From: Sipunculus nudus
Taxonomy: Eukaryota > Annelida > Sipuncula > Golfingiida > Sipunculidae
Assembly (NCBI GenBank): GCA_026874595.1
Contig: CM049310.1
Location: 69,577,556 to 69,641,555, forward strand
DNA: 64,000 nt
Direction: 5' to 3'
The stretch's first letter is position 1, and each line of letters begins with the position of its first letter. Under the pieces are notes generated by a model. It was not told the origin of the DNA. It ran no database searches and saw only the letters and a list, made by a program, of their open reading frames with translations. Shown here piece by piece: positions 1-12,000 of this stretch. The position numbers and the translations under genes are program-made.

Positions 1-2482
1 GGGGACCCGGGCACGTTGCGACCCCTTTAAATAAAAGAAACATTGAAAGTAGGTCATGGGCCTAGCTTACAAAAACACCCTTGTCATCTTATTTAACAAA
101 AGGTTTAGGAACGCCTTAGCAATTCCCGAAAATTAAAAAATTGTTAAACACATTATATAAACAGATAATGTTTTCTGTATATACAAGACATAATTGTTAT
201 AGTTTAGGTCGTTTTGTTGTGAAAATTTGTTTTTTTTTAATAGCAAAATAAGGACAAAAACGGATAGAGATTGTGTGACGTTTCCTTAGAAATCGGCGGG
301 CACAAGTTTTGTAACCGTATCTATTTTTACGTATGATTAATGGAGAAAATAACGTAAGCCAACGTGTAAGACGTGAAATCAGAAGTTAAGGAGTATACGG
401 TTGTTTATAAAATGGTTCGCTAATATACATTTGAACTCCATTTGGAATTAAATTAAACTGAGGGCTTTAGGATCCTAAAAATAAGAAAGTTTGAGCACTT
501 TGTTCGGAATTGTAACCAGAGTTTAAAACTCAAACTAAGAGGTAATTCGGCATTTAATTTGCTGGAGGGATACAATGGGAACTAGATTGTATCAGTTAAG
601 AAAATGACTATACTTGATACTTGTTACCGGGGGAAAATGAGACGCTGTCGGAACAAATCCAGTTGAATAGGGCGATATGAGCAAATGAGCACCGAGTCAA
701 GTATTATTACCTGCCATTATCGCCTTATTAACAGCTGTAAGACAGCGCGGGCTGTATAGAGGATCAGTCTACAAAATGTCTGCTCGGCACAATGAATCTG
801 AAATCAACCCTGCCCACATCGTAATTGACTGGAATACTCGGAAATCAACACCGACCTCGCCCTCGTCCAAAGCCACGGGCATTGATAAAAACATGCATTT
901 CTCTGGCATTTAATTGACACTAGATAAGCAGCAATTAACAACATCCCTGCCCATGCTTGTGCTCTGATATTCCTCAACATTTATAATGTTAATTCATTAG
1001 CAGATTCAAATGTAAAAGTTAATTAGCAATAATAGCAAATGTCTAAAAGGGTTTCTGTTCATTACGGTTAAGCTCTTTTTGTAGTACACTTTAACTTGAC
1101 GCAGTTTTGTTAAACAATATTTTCTTTAGATGATAATCGCTAATTTTAGTTCTCGTTTATGACTTACTTAGTTCTCGTTTTAAATCGTTCATGTTAAATA
1201 GAATTAAGGACGGCCTGGAAGGTCAGGCGTTTCACGCTTAATATACTGACAATCTTGAAAACGCAAAAAATACATACCACGCAATGACAGATTTTGTACC
1301 AAATCCGGAACTCCACGGACACGAATGATTTTAAGAGACCGATCAAAGGCAAAACCGTGCTCCCTTTTGAACCATTTTGCAAGCCTTATTCAAAATAGTT
1401 AATATCGTGGCTGCAAATTTAATGTACTTTTAATGGACGATAATTTACAAATGTATCAAAACTAAATTTCTTCTGATAATATCGGAACCGTTTTGACGAT
1501 AGAAAAAATGTATTTTAAAACTCGCATAATTAGAACTATCCGATCACAACGGGTCAGGTTTTTTATGCATTAATACGCAACATTTTGTAAACCCGGTATT
1601 CCGTTACACTGAAAGGTCCCTCACTTAAACTCTTCTAAAAAGGTAGGAGCAATTAATGCTTTGTCAAAGACCACAGTTAAAATAAAGACGAAAAGTATTC
1701 CTCATTTTACAGCAATCCATCGGTGATTTTTTAAAGGTCTCTCATAGAAAAAAGGTCATTTACCATTAGGTTACTGTACTGATTCAAATGTATTACTGTA
1801 GATGGATTTAGCCATATAATTTCATAAAAATTTAAACGTAGGGCGGAGGCGTTATACAGCATTTCAGCAGGTGAAGCATATATGCGTGCATGCGGTGTAG
1901 TGGAGTTTATGGTTTTCTTCACTCTGAGACCTAGCAGTCCCTAATAATCTACAGATGTACGTGTAATATTTATAGAGAAATCATATCATGCTTGCTTCGG
2001 ATTCTCTTCAGGACCACACTATTGTCATATCAAGTATCAACTATGTTTTCTTGCGTTTTGTGCTATTACATTTTTGACGGCATAAGTTCATTACCCAGTT
2101 AAAATGTGTGTAAACTGTGGCACTATAGATGTGGTAGTTAAATAAAGGATAACAAAGGGAATTATCGACATGGAACGTATGATTACTTAAGACAGAAAAA
2201 TGCTATTGTTTTGGGTCTTTTTGATAAAATCAAATTTAATATTGGGCTACCAACCTCGAGGTTACAGATGAACATTTATTGATTCCATAAGTATAGTTGT
2301 GGGCTCGTCAGAGCTGGGTGGGGTATAGTTTATACTGGTTCACTATGAGCTGTAATCATGTCAATATACTACAGATTACATTTCCCCCCCAGAGGATCTT
2401 TCACCAGAAAATCCATTTTAATTATGTGCTTCCAGCTGTTACAAGACCAGGGGTCCCCCCTCCTTGCAGCCGCCTCAACCCA
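1..2482. other. AT-rich non-coding DNA
   Basis: No exon with flanking splice sites, no RNA gene and no clear repeat structure was recognised. The short open frames here have no domain-like composition. Confidence 0.5.
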
Positions 2483-2485
2483 TAA

Positions 2486-2870
2486 AGCTGTGTTTCCATG
2501 TATCAACAAAAAACGTATCCGCAAAGACGTACGTACGTTCCATAGTGCGCTGTCCGCACAAACTGTTTCCATAAGTACGTACGTTTTTCTTGCGGATACC
2601 CTTTCACGAGCCTCTTTTGAAACTGCAAGGACGACAGGCAGGAAGAAGGTCAATATGTCTCATCTCACCTGGCGCCGGGGCACTGTTGGGAAATGTAGGC
2701 ATCTGCCATCCGCAGAACGGATGAATCGCCCACCGATCCGTTTCGATGCTGTCCGTTTTTGCGGATACGCATGCAGAGCACGTTAAAACGTACATATAGA
2801 AACAGTTCATCTTACAAAGAGGGAATCGATTTTTTGCGTACGAGATTTACGGATGAATGGAAACACTGCT
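2486..2870. mobile_element. MITE with TAA target duplication (Harbinger-like)
   Basis: The left end reads AGCTGTGTTTCCATG and the reverse complement of the right end reads AGCAGTGTTTCCATTC, giving imperfect terminal inverted repeats. Both ends are flanked by TAA (2483-2485 and 2871-2873). The interior is rich in ACGTACGT and in inverted copies of a GCGGATAC motif. There is no transposase, so it would be non-autonomous. A 3-bp TAA duplication is typical of PIF/Harbinger elements; the superfamily call rests on that alone. Confidence 0.6.
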
Positions 2871-2873
2871 TAA

Positions 2874-3589
2874 GGGTTCCATACATATTTTTGCGCCGTC
2901 ATACCTCTTTTAGATTCTATCATTAGCCTTCCTGGCTTGGAACCCGCATTTTCCTAAATCCTAAATCCGCCCTGTTCAGATTTGCATAACTTTTTTTAGA
3001 GCAGAATTCTTAAATTCTAGCGGAATATGAACGTCACCTGTAAAATATGGTGCAGGTTCTCCTAAAAGAGGTCATCTAGGTCGATTAGGAGTAAAAAACT
3101 CACTGTAAAACTGCCCATCTGGCAATTATGTTTTATCTTGATTCGGATATACGGCAGCCTAAAGAAGGTGAGTTCCTGAGTTACAGGTAAAGTAATGGAT
3201 GATAAAGTAAAGATATAAAAAATACAGTTAATATTTTAATGGTGGCAATATATAGAGACTCTATTTTAACAATTACGAGGACCGTAAGTAATATTATTAT
3301 CACTCACACCCGCCGGCTTGTCACGGAGGCACCGAATATACACATAAGTGTGCCTATTATCTTATTCAAATCTTATAAGGCCAACATAACAGATATAAAA
3401 TAGCCTGAGCTCAATAAATTGTTCAGGTTATAGTTTAGCTTAGGTTTTATCTATATTCGTTAGCAGTCATTGTTTCATCGATACGACGATACTGCGTGCA
3501 AAGCATACCGGTAACCAAATAGACGTGGCGTATCAAAATGTATTAATGTATCGGTTTATCGATCCCGCCCTAGAGTGTTGAATTGTTTT
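2874..3589. other. non-coding, nothing recognised
   Basis: AT-rich sequence with no supported gene, RNA or repeat. Confidence 0.4.
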
Positions 3590-4410
3590 TTATCTCTGCA
3601 TTAGGGATTGCCTCACTTGAGGTATAACAAACTTTAGGGTTTTGCAGACTATCAGACATTAAGAATGTTAGAATGTTTGACTTTAAGATTGCCTGACTTT
3701 AAACTGTTATACTCGAGAATATAGCTTGAATTAATAGCCATTAGACCAAAGGTCCAGTATGAGGATTGCCTGATTTTAGGCCTGTTAGGTTTGAGGATTG
3801 CCTGATTAAGGGCCATTAGACCTGAGGATTGCCTTAATTAAGGTCTTGTCTATTTTAAGCCCAGTTAAGTTTGAGGACTGCCTGATTAAAGAGCCATTAA
3901 AATTGAAGGTTGCCTGATTTAAGGGCTGTTAGACTTGAGGATTGCCTTTATAAAGGTCTGTAAGGCCAGAAAAAAAATTAGGTTTGGTTCTCAGGCACTT
4001 TTTTTTCATAGATCAATGGGGGCGGGCGGTTTTTTTTATATTTAATTTTTTGTATGTTTCGATAAATATGTCAAATGATAAGGGAAAAGCATGAAAATAA
4101 CAGATTTATAATGCTAAACAAGTAAAAGCATTACATAACAAGGGAAATTGTATGATTTTATCTTCTTGAAAGAAATGTCCGAGCGGCTGCAGCTCAAAAT
4201 TGGTAAGTTTCAATTAAAAATCAAAATAAAAAATTTTGATGCGGGGGTTTAAAACTGATGCGGGCGGTGCCTGAGAACCAAACCTTTTAATTTTTTGGCC
4301 TAAGATGTGTGACTTGTCTAATTCAAGCCCTGTTAAGTTTGAGGACTGCCTGATTGAAGAGCTATTAGAATTAAAGGTTGCCTGATTTAAGGGCTGTTGG
4401 ACTCGAGGAT
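3590..4410. repeat. degenerate tandem repeat, interrupted by a MITE
   Basis: A diverged unit of roughly 35-40 bp containing GAGGATTGCCTGATTTAAGG recurs about ten times (for example near 3773, 3793, 3826, 3871, 3908, 3937, 4340 and 4375). The array is split by the inverted-repeat element at 3964-4300 and resumes after it, so the array is older than that insertion. Confidence 0.6.
3964..4300. mobile_element. MITE with long TIRs and TAA target duplication
   Basis: The termini are inverted copies over about 35 bp. The left end begins GGCCAGAAAAAAAATTAGG and runs into GGTTTGGTTCTCAGGCAC. The right end is GTGCCTGAGAACCAAACC, then an AT stretch, then TTTTTTGGCC. TAA flanks both sides (3961-3963 and 4301-4303). 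There is no coding capacity. It sits inside the older tandem array at 3590-4410. The TAA duplication and GGCC ends fit a non-autonomous PIF/Harbinger-type element. Confidence 0.75.
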
Positions 4411-4448
4411 TGCATGGCGTGTGGACTGTTGATTCCTGGTATTCTGTT

Positions 4449-4481
4449 TAAAGATGTGACATGTAAATGTGTCATCTTTTA
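4449..4481. repeat. short imperfect palindrome
   Basis: AAAGATGTGACAT is followed after a few bases by ATGTGTCATCTTT, giving a hairpin with a 13-bp arm and two mismatches. No function is assigned. Confidence 0.4.
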
Positions 4482-4483
4482 AG

Positions 4484-5559
4484 ACTGCCTTTTAGGGAGA
4501 GTATTGCCCCCGGAATATGTAATATCCTTCAAATACCATTGCTTCATCATTAAAATACACTAATGGATATAAACCCTCCGAGCTGTCTGTTGCTTGTATA
4601 AAACTAAATCATAATTAAAAATCTATTCGGTATAGTGCACTCTTTTAGTAGACTCTTTTATAATTTAAGATTTAAAAGGAACATGATGCAAGCAACTGCC
4701 TCTTACAGGGGACAATTATTGCCAATTTGTATTAATAAACATATAATGTTCTTGCTAAATAAGTAAGAGAAACACTCCTTTCAGCAATAGCCACAGTATG
4801 TTTAAGTATGGAGCAAAAGAAAACAATATTTCATCAGATAAATGGTATGTAATAAAATGACGTTTGGTTTGCTCTTGCTAAATTATATCTGCCCACATGT
4901 AACTAGAAAGGAGACATTACAACCATTACCCCTCACCTCAGCTCACTCGCGAAAACTTAACTACACCCACGTTTCCTCACACGACCGGTTTCTCGCCTGT
5001 ACATTATGTACCACTGTTATTTGTGAACATGGGTACTGTTTCTGTTGCTGAATGAGGCGTTATATATATATGGGTCGCTCTACAGCGTAATCCGATTCCG
5101 CTCTCACTTGCGACCAATTTCCGTCACCTGTCTTCTATCCATAATAATTTCAAGTTCAGGATACACCAACGGAAGACAATGTTTCGTTCAATTTAAATTT
5201 GCATCTGTTCAATTATAACTCCTTCCTATAGTTTAATAACACATTGTATCACCATATTTTTTGTCATTTTAGAATGAGTAACTTGTTAATTTTCGGCAGC
5301 TCCGATAACTGGCTTCACTTGTATTCCTGCTGTGAATGAATCTGAGCTCAGCTGACCGGTGTTCCGGTTCAAATATTGATAGAAATACTAAATATATATT
5401 ATGTACCGTCAGAACAAAAATGTGAATTCTGTTTCAAAATATCTAAAGAATTACTATATGTATAAGCTCCTATTCTTGCAGTAGTCTTTAACATGTGTCA
5501 TGGTTTATTTTCTGTGAGACGTTTCAAATCCTTATCGCTACGGACATTCAATATAAACA
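4484..5559. other. non-coding, nothing recognised
   Basis: No supported gene or repeat. Small open frames here are short and without homology-like features. Confidence 0.4.
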
Positions 5560-6890
5560 CGACAGGCTACAACCACTTACGACCTGAAAATCGTAGGTAT
5601 CTTGTGGAAGGTCGTACGACAAGTCATAACGACTCGCAAGAACTCGTAGGTTGTGCTAAGCAGTCGTAAAGGCCCTTTCACAATTGAGAAACGACCACTT
5701 TACGATCATTTGCAACACCTTTTTGGGGGTCGTCAGTTGCGGATCCAGAAATTCGAGAACAGGGGGGCGCAAATATTTGGTTGGTGGCTGATTTATGAAT
5801 GTTTTTGCGACACTTGATGTGATCTATCGCGATATACCCTTGTTGCAGCCTATCATGCGACCATTTGGTCGCAAGGGATCGCACCCCATTGTGAAAGGGG
5901 CTTAAGTACTCTTATCCAGTCGGCTGTGGAATGCGCACGGTTCGTATTCCTACGTCTGATCCACAGTCGTCTTCGAAAGATTGGTGGATCTCTGTTGTCG
6001 TTCGCCTGGATGAAGATAATGTTTAACTGTTAAATGCAGCTATAATGTGATATTTTTATCAGTCTACTTGATACAAAATGTATCGTTCTAGGAAATGACT
6101 ACCTAGTTACACGTGTGTAAGAAACATATAACACTTGGGTATTTAGGACCATAAATATTGAAGTATCTAGTTTCTAGCTATTCAGGTGTAGAATTTCCTA
6201 TAATATTTAATTGTGCAACATTATCGAACAATGCTCTTTTTAATGTGTTCTTTACCAAGCTTTCCACAATTTTTTAGGAGTGGGGATGGAGGGGTTTACC
6301 CCTCCCATACACTCAGCCATGCACATAAAAGTTCAGTTCACCATATATATAGATTTTTTTGCCATGGATCATTCAAATTCAAATTTACCTAGCCCTGTGT
6401 ATGTATCTCTATGTGCCAGTCACGTGATCACGACAAGTCGTACAACTCGTCGTACCACTAGTCGGGATCGGGCGTGACCAGTCTTAACCACTCGGTTTCT
6501 GGTCGTAGCCTGTGACACGACCTATCGTAAGACAAGTCGTTACCACTCTGCGACCGATCGGTACTTCTGATTGCTAACAAACACATAAGACTACCTACGA
6601 CCACTCGTTGAATAGTCGTACAACCACATAAGAGTACCACCGATCTCGCCAAGACCTTTGCCGTAGTCGTAAGAATGCAAATTGCCGCATTCCACTCCCG
6701 ACAAGGAGTACTTATGGCTGCTTAGGACAACCTACGACTTGTTACGAGTGGTAAGGATATTCAATTCGAAACCTGTCATAAACCGGTCGTAGACTGGGAC
6801 TTGAGGCAGTATAAAATATAGCCGTATGTAAAATTCAGTCAGACAAGATCATAAAAAAACTTCAACGACTGATTACGACCGATCGTGACG
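5560..6890. repeat. TCGTA/ACGAC-rich degenerate repeat tract
   Basis: Variants of GTCGTA, TCGTAGG and the complement ACGACC occur dozens of times on both strands without a fixed period. The Harbinger-like MITE at 5670-5902 lies inside it. The tract leads into the regular TCGTAGGT minisatellite at 6961-7220, suggesting the latter amplified from the same material. This may be subterminal sequence of a DNA transposon, but no ends were identified. Confidence 0.5.
5670..5902. mobile_element. MITE with CCCTTTCACAAT TIRs and TAA duplication
   Basis: The left end is AGGCCCTTTCACAATTG and the reverse complement of the right end is AGCCCCTTTCACAATGG, matching at 15 of 17 positions. TAA flanks both sides (5667-5669 and 5903-5905). 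The interior has no transposase. A GGATCC motif followed by a G run (5740-5768) resembles short G-tailed motifs elsewhere in the window. Typical of a non-autonomous PIF/Harbinger-like element. Confidence 0.75.
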
Positions 6891-6960
6891 GGGCCCCATT
6901 TTCATTAAAACAAATTGGGGGTGATTGGCAAAGAGGAGTCATGACTATGAAGTCAGGGTT

Positions 6961-7220
6961 GATCGTAGGTGATCGTAGGTAATCGTAGGTGATCGTAGGT
7001 GATCGTAGGTAATCGTAGGTAATCGTAGGTGATCGTAGGTAATCGCAGGTGATCGTAGGTAATCGTAGGTGATCGTAGGTGATCGTAGGTAATCGTAGGT
7101 AATCGTAGATAATCGTAGGTGATCGTAGGTAATCGTAGGTGATCGTAGGTGATCGTAGGTAATCGTAGGTAATCGTAGGTGATCGTAGGTAATCGTAGGT
7201 AATCGTAGGTAATCGTAGGG
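6961..7220. repeat. 10-bp minisatellite, 26 units
   Basis: Twenty-six head-to-tail decamers of RATCGTAGGT. The first base alternates irregularly between G and A, and there are only a few other substitutions (one GCAGGT, one GTAGAT, a final GGG). The long minus-strand reading frame across it is a translation of the repeat and not a gene. Confidence 0.95.
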
Positions 7221-7264
7221 CTGTGTGACTAGGCTTTTTTAGTATGTGAAGCACATCATTTGTG

Positions 7265-7308
7265 AAAATAAAATCGAGATGAACGGTGGTGTTCCCCGAT
7301 TTTATTTT
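7265..7308. repeat. perfect 12-bp hairpin
   Basis: AAAATAAAATCG (7265-7276) is followed after 20 nt by its exact reverse complement CGATTTTATTTT (7297-7308). It lies just after the 10-bp minisatellite. It could be a terminus of an element or a chance AT-rich hairpin. Confidence 0.6.
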
Positions 7309-8739
7309 ATAGCTTTTTCTTGAAGGACTTAATTGACATAAACCTCTGAGCGGTCTGTATTTAGGTCATGCATAGTTCATCGTCAGGTCAGTTGAGGTAA
7401 TTACTCTAATGGATCTCGTTCGCTAAGAAACGCTATGAGGGAGGCACAGAAACTTTTAAGATACTCAGATGTCGTGACGTCAAGATGTATGATACTTAAC
7501 CCGGTACCATAAAGACGATGACCAGGATCACGTGTGCAAGCACTAAAGAATTATAGGCCATTGCCTGGCTTCATGAAATACGATCGAAACAATTTATACA
7601 ATGACACACAACGGGACACTAGCCTTATTAATACAGATTAGTGCTAATGACAATGCAACAATACACACTGTAACAGGAACTAGACAAGGTTTTGATGGCC
7701 ACACAAAAGAGGCTTCCAGGTGCACGACAATATATTAGGTAGTAGGGGCTGTGTTCGCATTAAATGAACCTATTGGCTGCTGAATTCTATGCACAGACGA
7801 GTCTATAGGCAGATAATCGACACTTTCTATGTGTTAACTGCTTTCTCAAACATCGTGAATTAATAAAGAAAAAGATAAACAAAGTTGTAGGCAAGAAAAA
7901 AAGGGGTTCTTTTGACAAGAAGTAAAGTTTGACACTGTTTATTTTGTCTTAAAATTCTTTAATATCCTTATTATTGAGTCTTCTTATTGTTCCTTCTTGA
8001 ATTGACAAAGTGCCGTTTGAAATTGGCGAATGAGAGATTCCAGGTTCGTTACCCCTAGATTTGTTCTTTGCTCCCAGATGAATTGAAACAGTCATATTTT
8101 AAGAACAAATCTTAAAATAATTCTTTCTTGTATTGGAAAATCATCTGTATGTAGGTATGCTACACTAATCATGAACTTACAAATAAAGACGAACAGTCTA
8201 TTGATCATAGAAAAAAAATTAAAAAAAATAATGTACGTTAAAGTGGGCACCCTTGGTATCTCTAATTGAAATGTTCCACATAGTGCGACGGCGTTTTGTA
8301 TTATTTTTATTCTTTAGGGAATAGATGCATCTCAATTGACCCTTAAGCCCGGAATTGCCTCCCTCCATACATATCAACCTTCATGTAGCCACTCAAGTTG
8401 TGAAGTTCTGATGAATCCGTTTAAGTACCCGTAAAATAAACATGCTCTATATATTAAAAAAGCTGGGATACTTTGTTTTGTCGGATATTGTATAATGAGA
8501 GGGAGGGTCCCGAATGTCTATTCCACAACACGAAAGAAAACATTCACATTAAATTGCGCTGTGCTGAAGCTCGGCTGGCAATTCAATTGGGAAGAGTGCC
8601 ATTAAAATGGTATTAATGAAAATCCCCGCCTCGGGGAGGGGTTTAGTTTACTCAGTACATAATCATTTCCCAATTAGAACCGTCATTATGCACGCCAACA
8701 TGTGATGATAATGTGATGACTACACTGACTGCTAACGGT
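7309..8739. other. non-coding, nothing recognised
   Basis: AT-rich sequence with no supported gene or repeat. Confidence 0.4.
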
Positions 8740-9018
8740 CCTCTGCCCCACCTGTCGTAGGTGGGCGGAAGTGAATGTATGGTGCTAGTTGATGATCCCT
8801 TTAAGCTGGCCGCCTTCGCTTAATTCTGCACGCGGCGGTCCCTCTCTTTCTGTTATACTGGCTTACTGACTGGGCGGACCTCCTGTCTCCTGATGGTGAC
8901 TCCCCTGCCACAAACCGCTCTACAAACAAATCACTGGGACATCTCTTTATACGTTTCAATATTGAACTGAGGATATTTCCATCTTATATTGGTCTTCTTG
9001 AAAAGTTCACTGTTACAG
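8740..9018 (+). other. candidate 5' leader region/exon of the peptide gene
   Basis: The sequence here is less AT-rich than its surroundings. It contains an inverted repeat CCACCT/AGGTGG around 8747-8764 with an E-box CACCTG. It ends in a near-consensus 5' splice site, TTACAG|GTAAGA, with the donor GT at 9019-9020. The first coding exon of the downstream peptide gene begins exactly at a 3' splice site with its ATG, so a non-coding leader exon upstream is expected, and this is the best candidate. The transcription start is not visible. Confidence 0.25.
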
Positions 9019-12000
9019 GTAAGATACCTTCTGTCTACTGGCACGTATGTGCCCTTGACGTTTCGTGTTAAAGTTTTAAATAATTTAATCCACTCTTATT
9101 GCTTTGAAATAGACCAGATGGGTAATCATCTGCCCAGCTTATAAGTCATTCAGATTTTATCATTATATATTGATTATATGTTCAGTAATTGTTGAAACTC
9201 AAAATGGGTTTATTTCATCATTTTCAAAGTCCTTTTCAGACAACATATATGGTATGCTTGCATGTATGGCAAAACATGTAGACTTTCCTTCAACTTATCT
9301 CAAGTGTAAATACCTCAAGTTTCTGTTTCATTAACGGTCGTGACTGATTGATAATTCCTATTAATTCCTAATAAAACAGAAATAAAATATCACGAAATTT
9401 CTTTGGGGCGTTAGATGAAATATGCGTGTTATAAAAACAGGAGACGAGAAACAACGTGACCTCCATGTACTTGATCAGTTGTGACGATCCCCACCGCTTT
9501 ATTGCTATAATGGTTCTACAGTTAGCCTGTGCTGTTCTAATCGTCATAACAAGGAAACAGCTTTGGGTATATCACTAAGACATACTATGATGATAAAAAA
9601 AGGATGAGGAGGAAAATAAATTCGTGTCCCGACATCTCCTCCCACGCAATCCTTGATTCTTAATCTGTCCCCGGGAGGGGAGCCAAATCCGCGGATAAGT
9701 GACCTACTGCTTCTGTTGTAATTCCTGCTTACCCCAAATACTGAATAATAAATGCTTCCAATTGGCTGCAGAGAGTAAACAATATAACAAACTCTGGTTT
9801 TCGTCTTCTTTTGTGGTGTAACATATGATACATGATTCCTAATGATTCAATCCGTACAATGGAGGATTCGTTGATGATAAAAACCTCCAGTCCTTTTAGA
9901 TATATTCATTGATACCCTTACATATTGACTTTCATGCTTGGAAATTAATATCATAATTCATGATTTAAAAATAAATATCATAATCAACTGATGGTTTTAT
10001 TGATATTTGTAGTTTTATACATGTCTTTATATCTTTGATGTCTTTCTTACCACACATATACATCAGTCTGTATTCTGTGCATGAAACATGACCCTTAAAA
10101 CGACTTGTGTTCTTTGTTTGAGTGTGCAAGGATAATATGTATACTATCAGTAAATAGATAGGTAATAGTATACCTATAAGAGCCATAAGAGGTATTTTAA
10201 ACAATATTAATAATGATGTCAACAAATGCTTAATTATTTTATTCTTTATTGATTAAGTACCGATGTATCATTTGCCGTCGCCAATGATGATATTTTTTGT
10301 TAGAACGAGGTTTAATTTGACTGCCTCTAAGAGATTTAAAAAAAAAGTTCATAGACATTTTTGTCCTCTTAAATAAAGAGTGAATGTTTGTCCATTAAAA
10401 TGAAAGAATTCTAAACGCGGAGAATCAGCGATATTGACACTGTTCTTGACTTCTTTTAATGTTCATTGAAAATAGTGTCAGAATTTTGTCTTCTTAGACA
10501 CTTAAGTTTTCGTTTAATTTTCAGGGTGGAGTGGTTTGTTAATATTTCACCTTATATGTAATAAAGCGAGACTTTTTTTCAGATCACATTAATACTGCGA
10601 TACGTTTTGTGCTTTTTTGTATGTTTTTATCAGCATCTATCAAAGCGAAGCCGCTTTTGCTGTCAGCTACTGAAACATATCCAACAGTGTTACTGAAAAA
10701 GGTGATGACAGAAGATTCCTCTTTTATAATATGTATTGATATCAGTTTTCGAAAGTGCAGAAAATAATGAAGACTATATTACCCATTTCTTTTCACTTGT
10801 ATTTTTAATACATTCCACACACTAATAAACGGCAAGTTTCTGCTAGGACCCCAATGTGAAACCATCGAAAGAGACTGAAAACGGGAATATCTCACAAATC
10901 AAACAAAGTATACTATCTGGCCGGACGACGAATCATCTCCTTCTTCGGGTCTGTATTGTGAAGACGTGTGCTTGGTTATCACAATCTAGTGTACATTTTA
11001 ATCTGCTGGCCTGTTTGATTGCCTTAGGTTACCATTTATTTCACTTAAAATATAAAATTCCAGAACCTTTTTAGATTCATAACAAGTACTTGTTTTTAAC
11101 ATTGCCAAAAAATAACGAAATCCTCCTTAGAGGGACTTTAAATAATTTAATAACCTTAATATTGTGTTGATGTTGCGGTTTCTTCATTCAGATATATTTT
11201 CCTTCTTCTAAACTGGCATATTAATGTTGATATACCCTGTTTGCATGTAGCGATGTATGGTCACCTGAGGATAACAACATATGATTTATATACAAGGTTT
11301 GGAGTAACAATATGTGTTTTGCAGTCCCTTGTAATAAATGTCAGATCTTATGTTTATATGTCCTTATCAAGTTTCCATTGAGCATATACGATATACATGG
11401 GACTCTGGGCAGTAATAAAGCATTCACTACTAGAAAATTTGATTAATCTCAAAGATCCCAAATTTTTTCCAACAGGCTTATCTGTATACACGATTTATGA
11501 GTAAAGTTCGTAAACGAGTCAACTCGAAATGACATGGTTTTATATCTCTGTATTGTAGTTGCATTTAAGATTTGTTGTCATTCTTCATGGAATATCGATA
11601 TAAATATGGTTATCATCTACTTCCTTTGACTCGGTTTTATGTCAGAAGAAACAAAAACAAGACAATTATATGGTTTTTACATACGACAAACTAGAGTCGA
11701 ACTCGTGATTCATTATCTCTTTTTCCATCAGTTCCGCCCTTTTCTCATAATTGTATGACGTAGTCAGTCTGTAAAACAGTACAAAGAAGAAACTGGTGAT
11801 ACAAATAGCTGTCGCTGCAGGGAAATCTGTTCTCATGCGTGTGAATGATACTATACTGTGAAACTCAAACGCCTGCACTGAACACGGGTTTGTCTACGCT
11901 GTCACTGGATGTGAAACAAAATACCAAGTCTGCGGGTAACTTTGGCATCTATCGGTCGCCTGTGTTAGTTTTGACAGGTATAAGGTGACATATTTACATG

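Noticed and set aside
2358-2786. 142-codon plus-strand frame
   Set aside because: It lies across the MITE boundary and its composition follows the element's palindromic motifs.
6862-7254. 130-codon minus-strand reading frame with TYDYLRSPTI-like repeats
   Set aside because: It is the translation of the 10-bp minisatellite; every third unit restores the same 30-nt codon phase. No start context or splice signals.
9965-10225. Minus-strand frame with a hydrophobic segment
   Set aside because: No family signature, flanking splice sites or codon pattern; AT-rich DNA readily gives hydrophobic frames.
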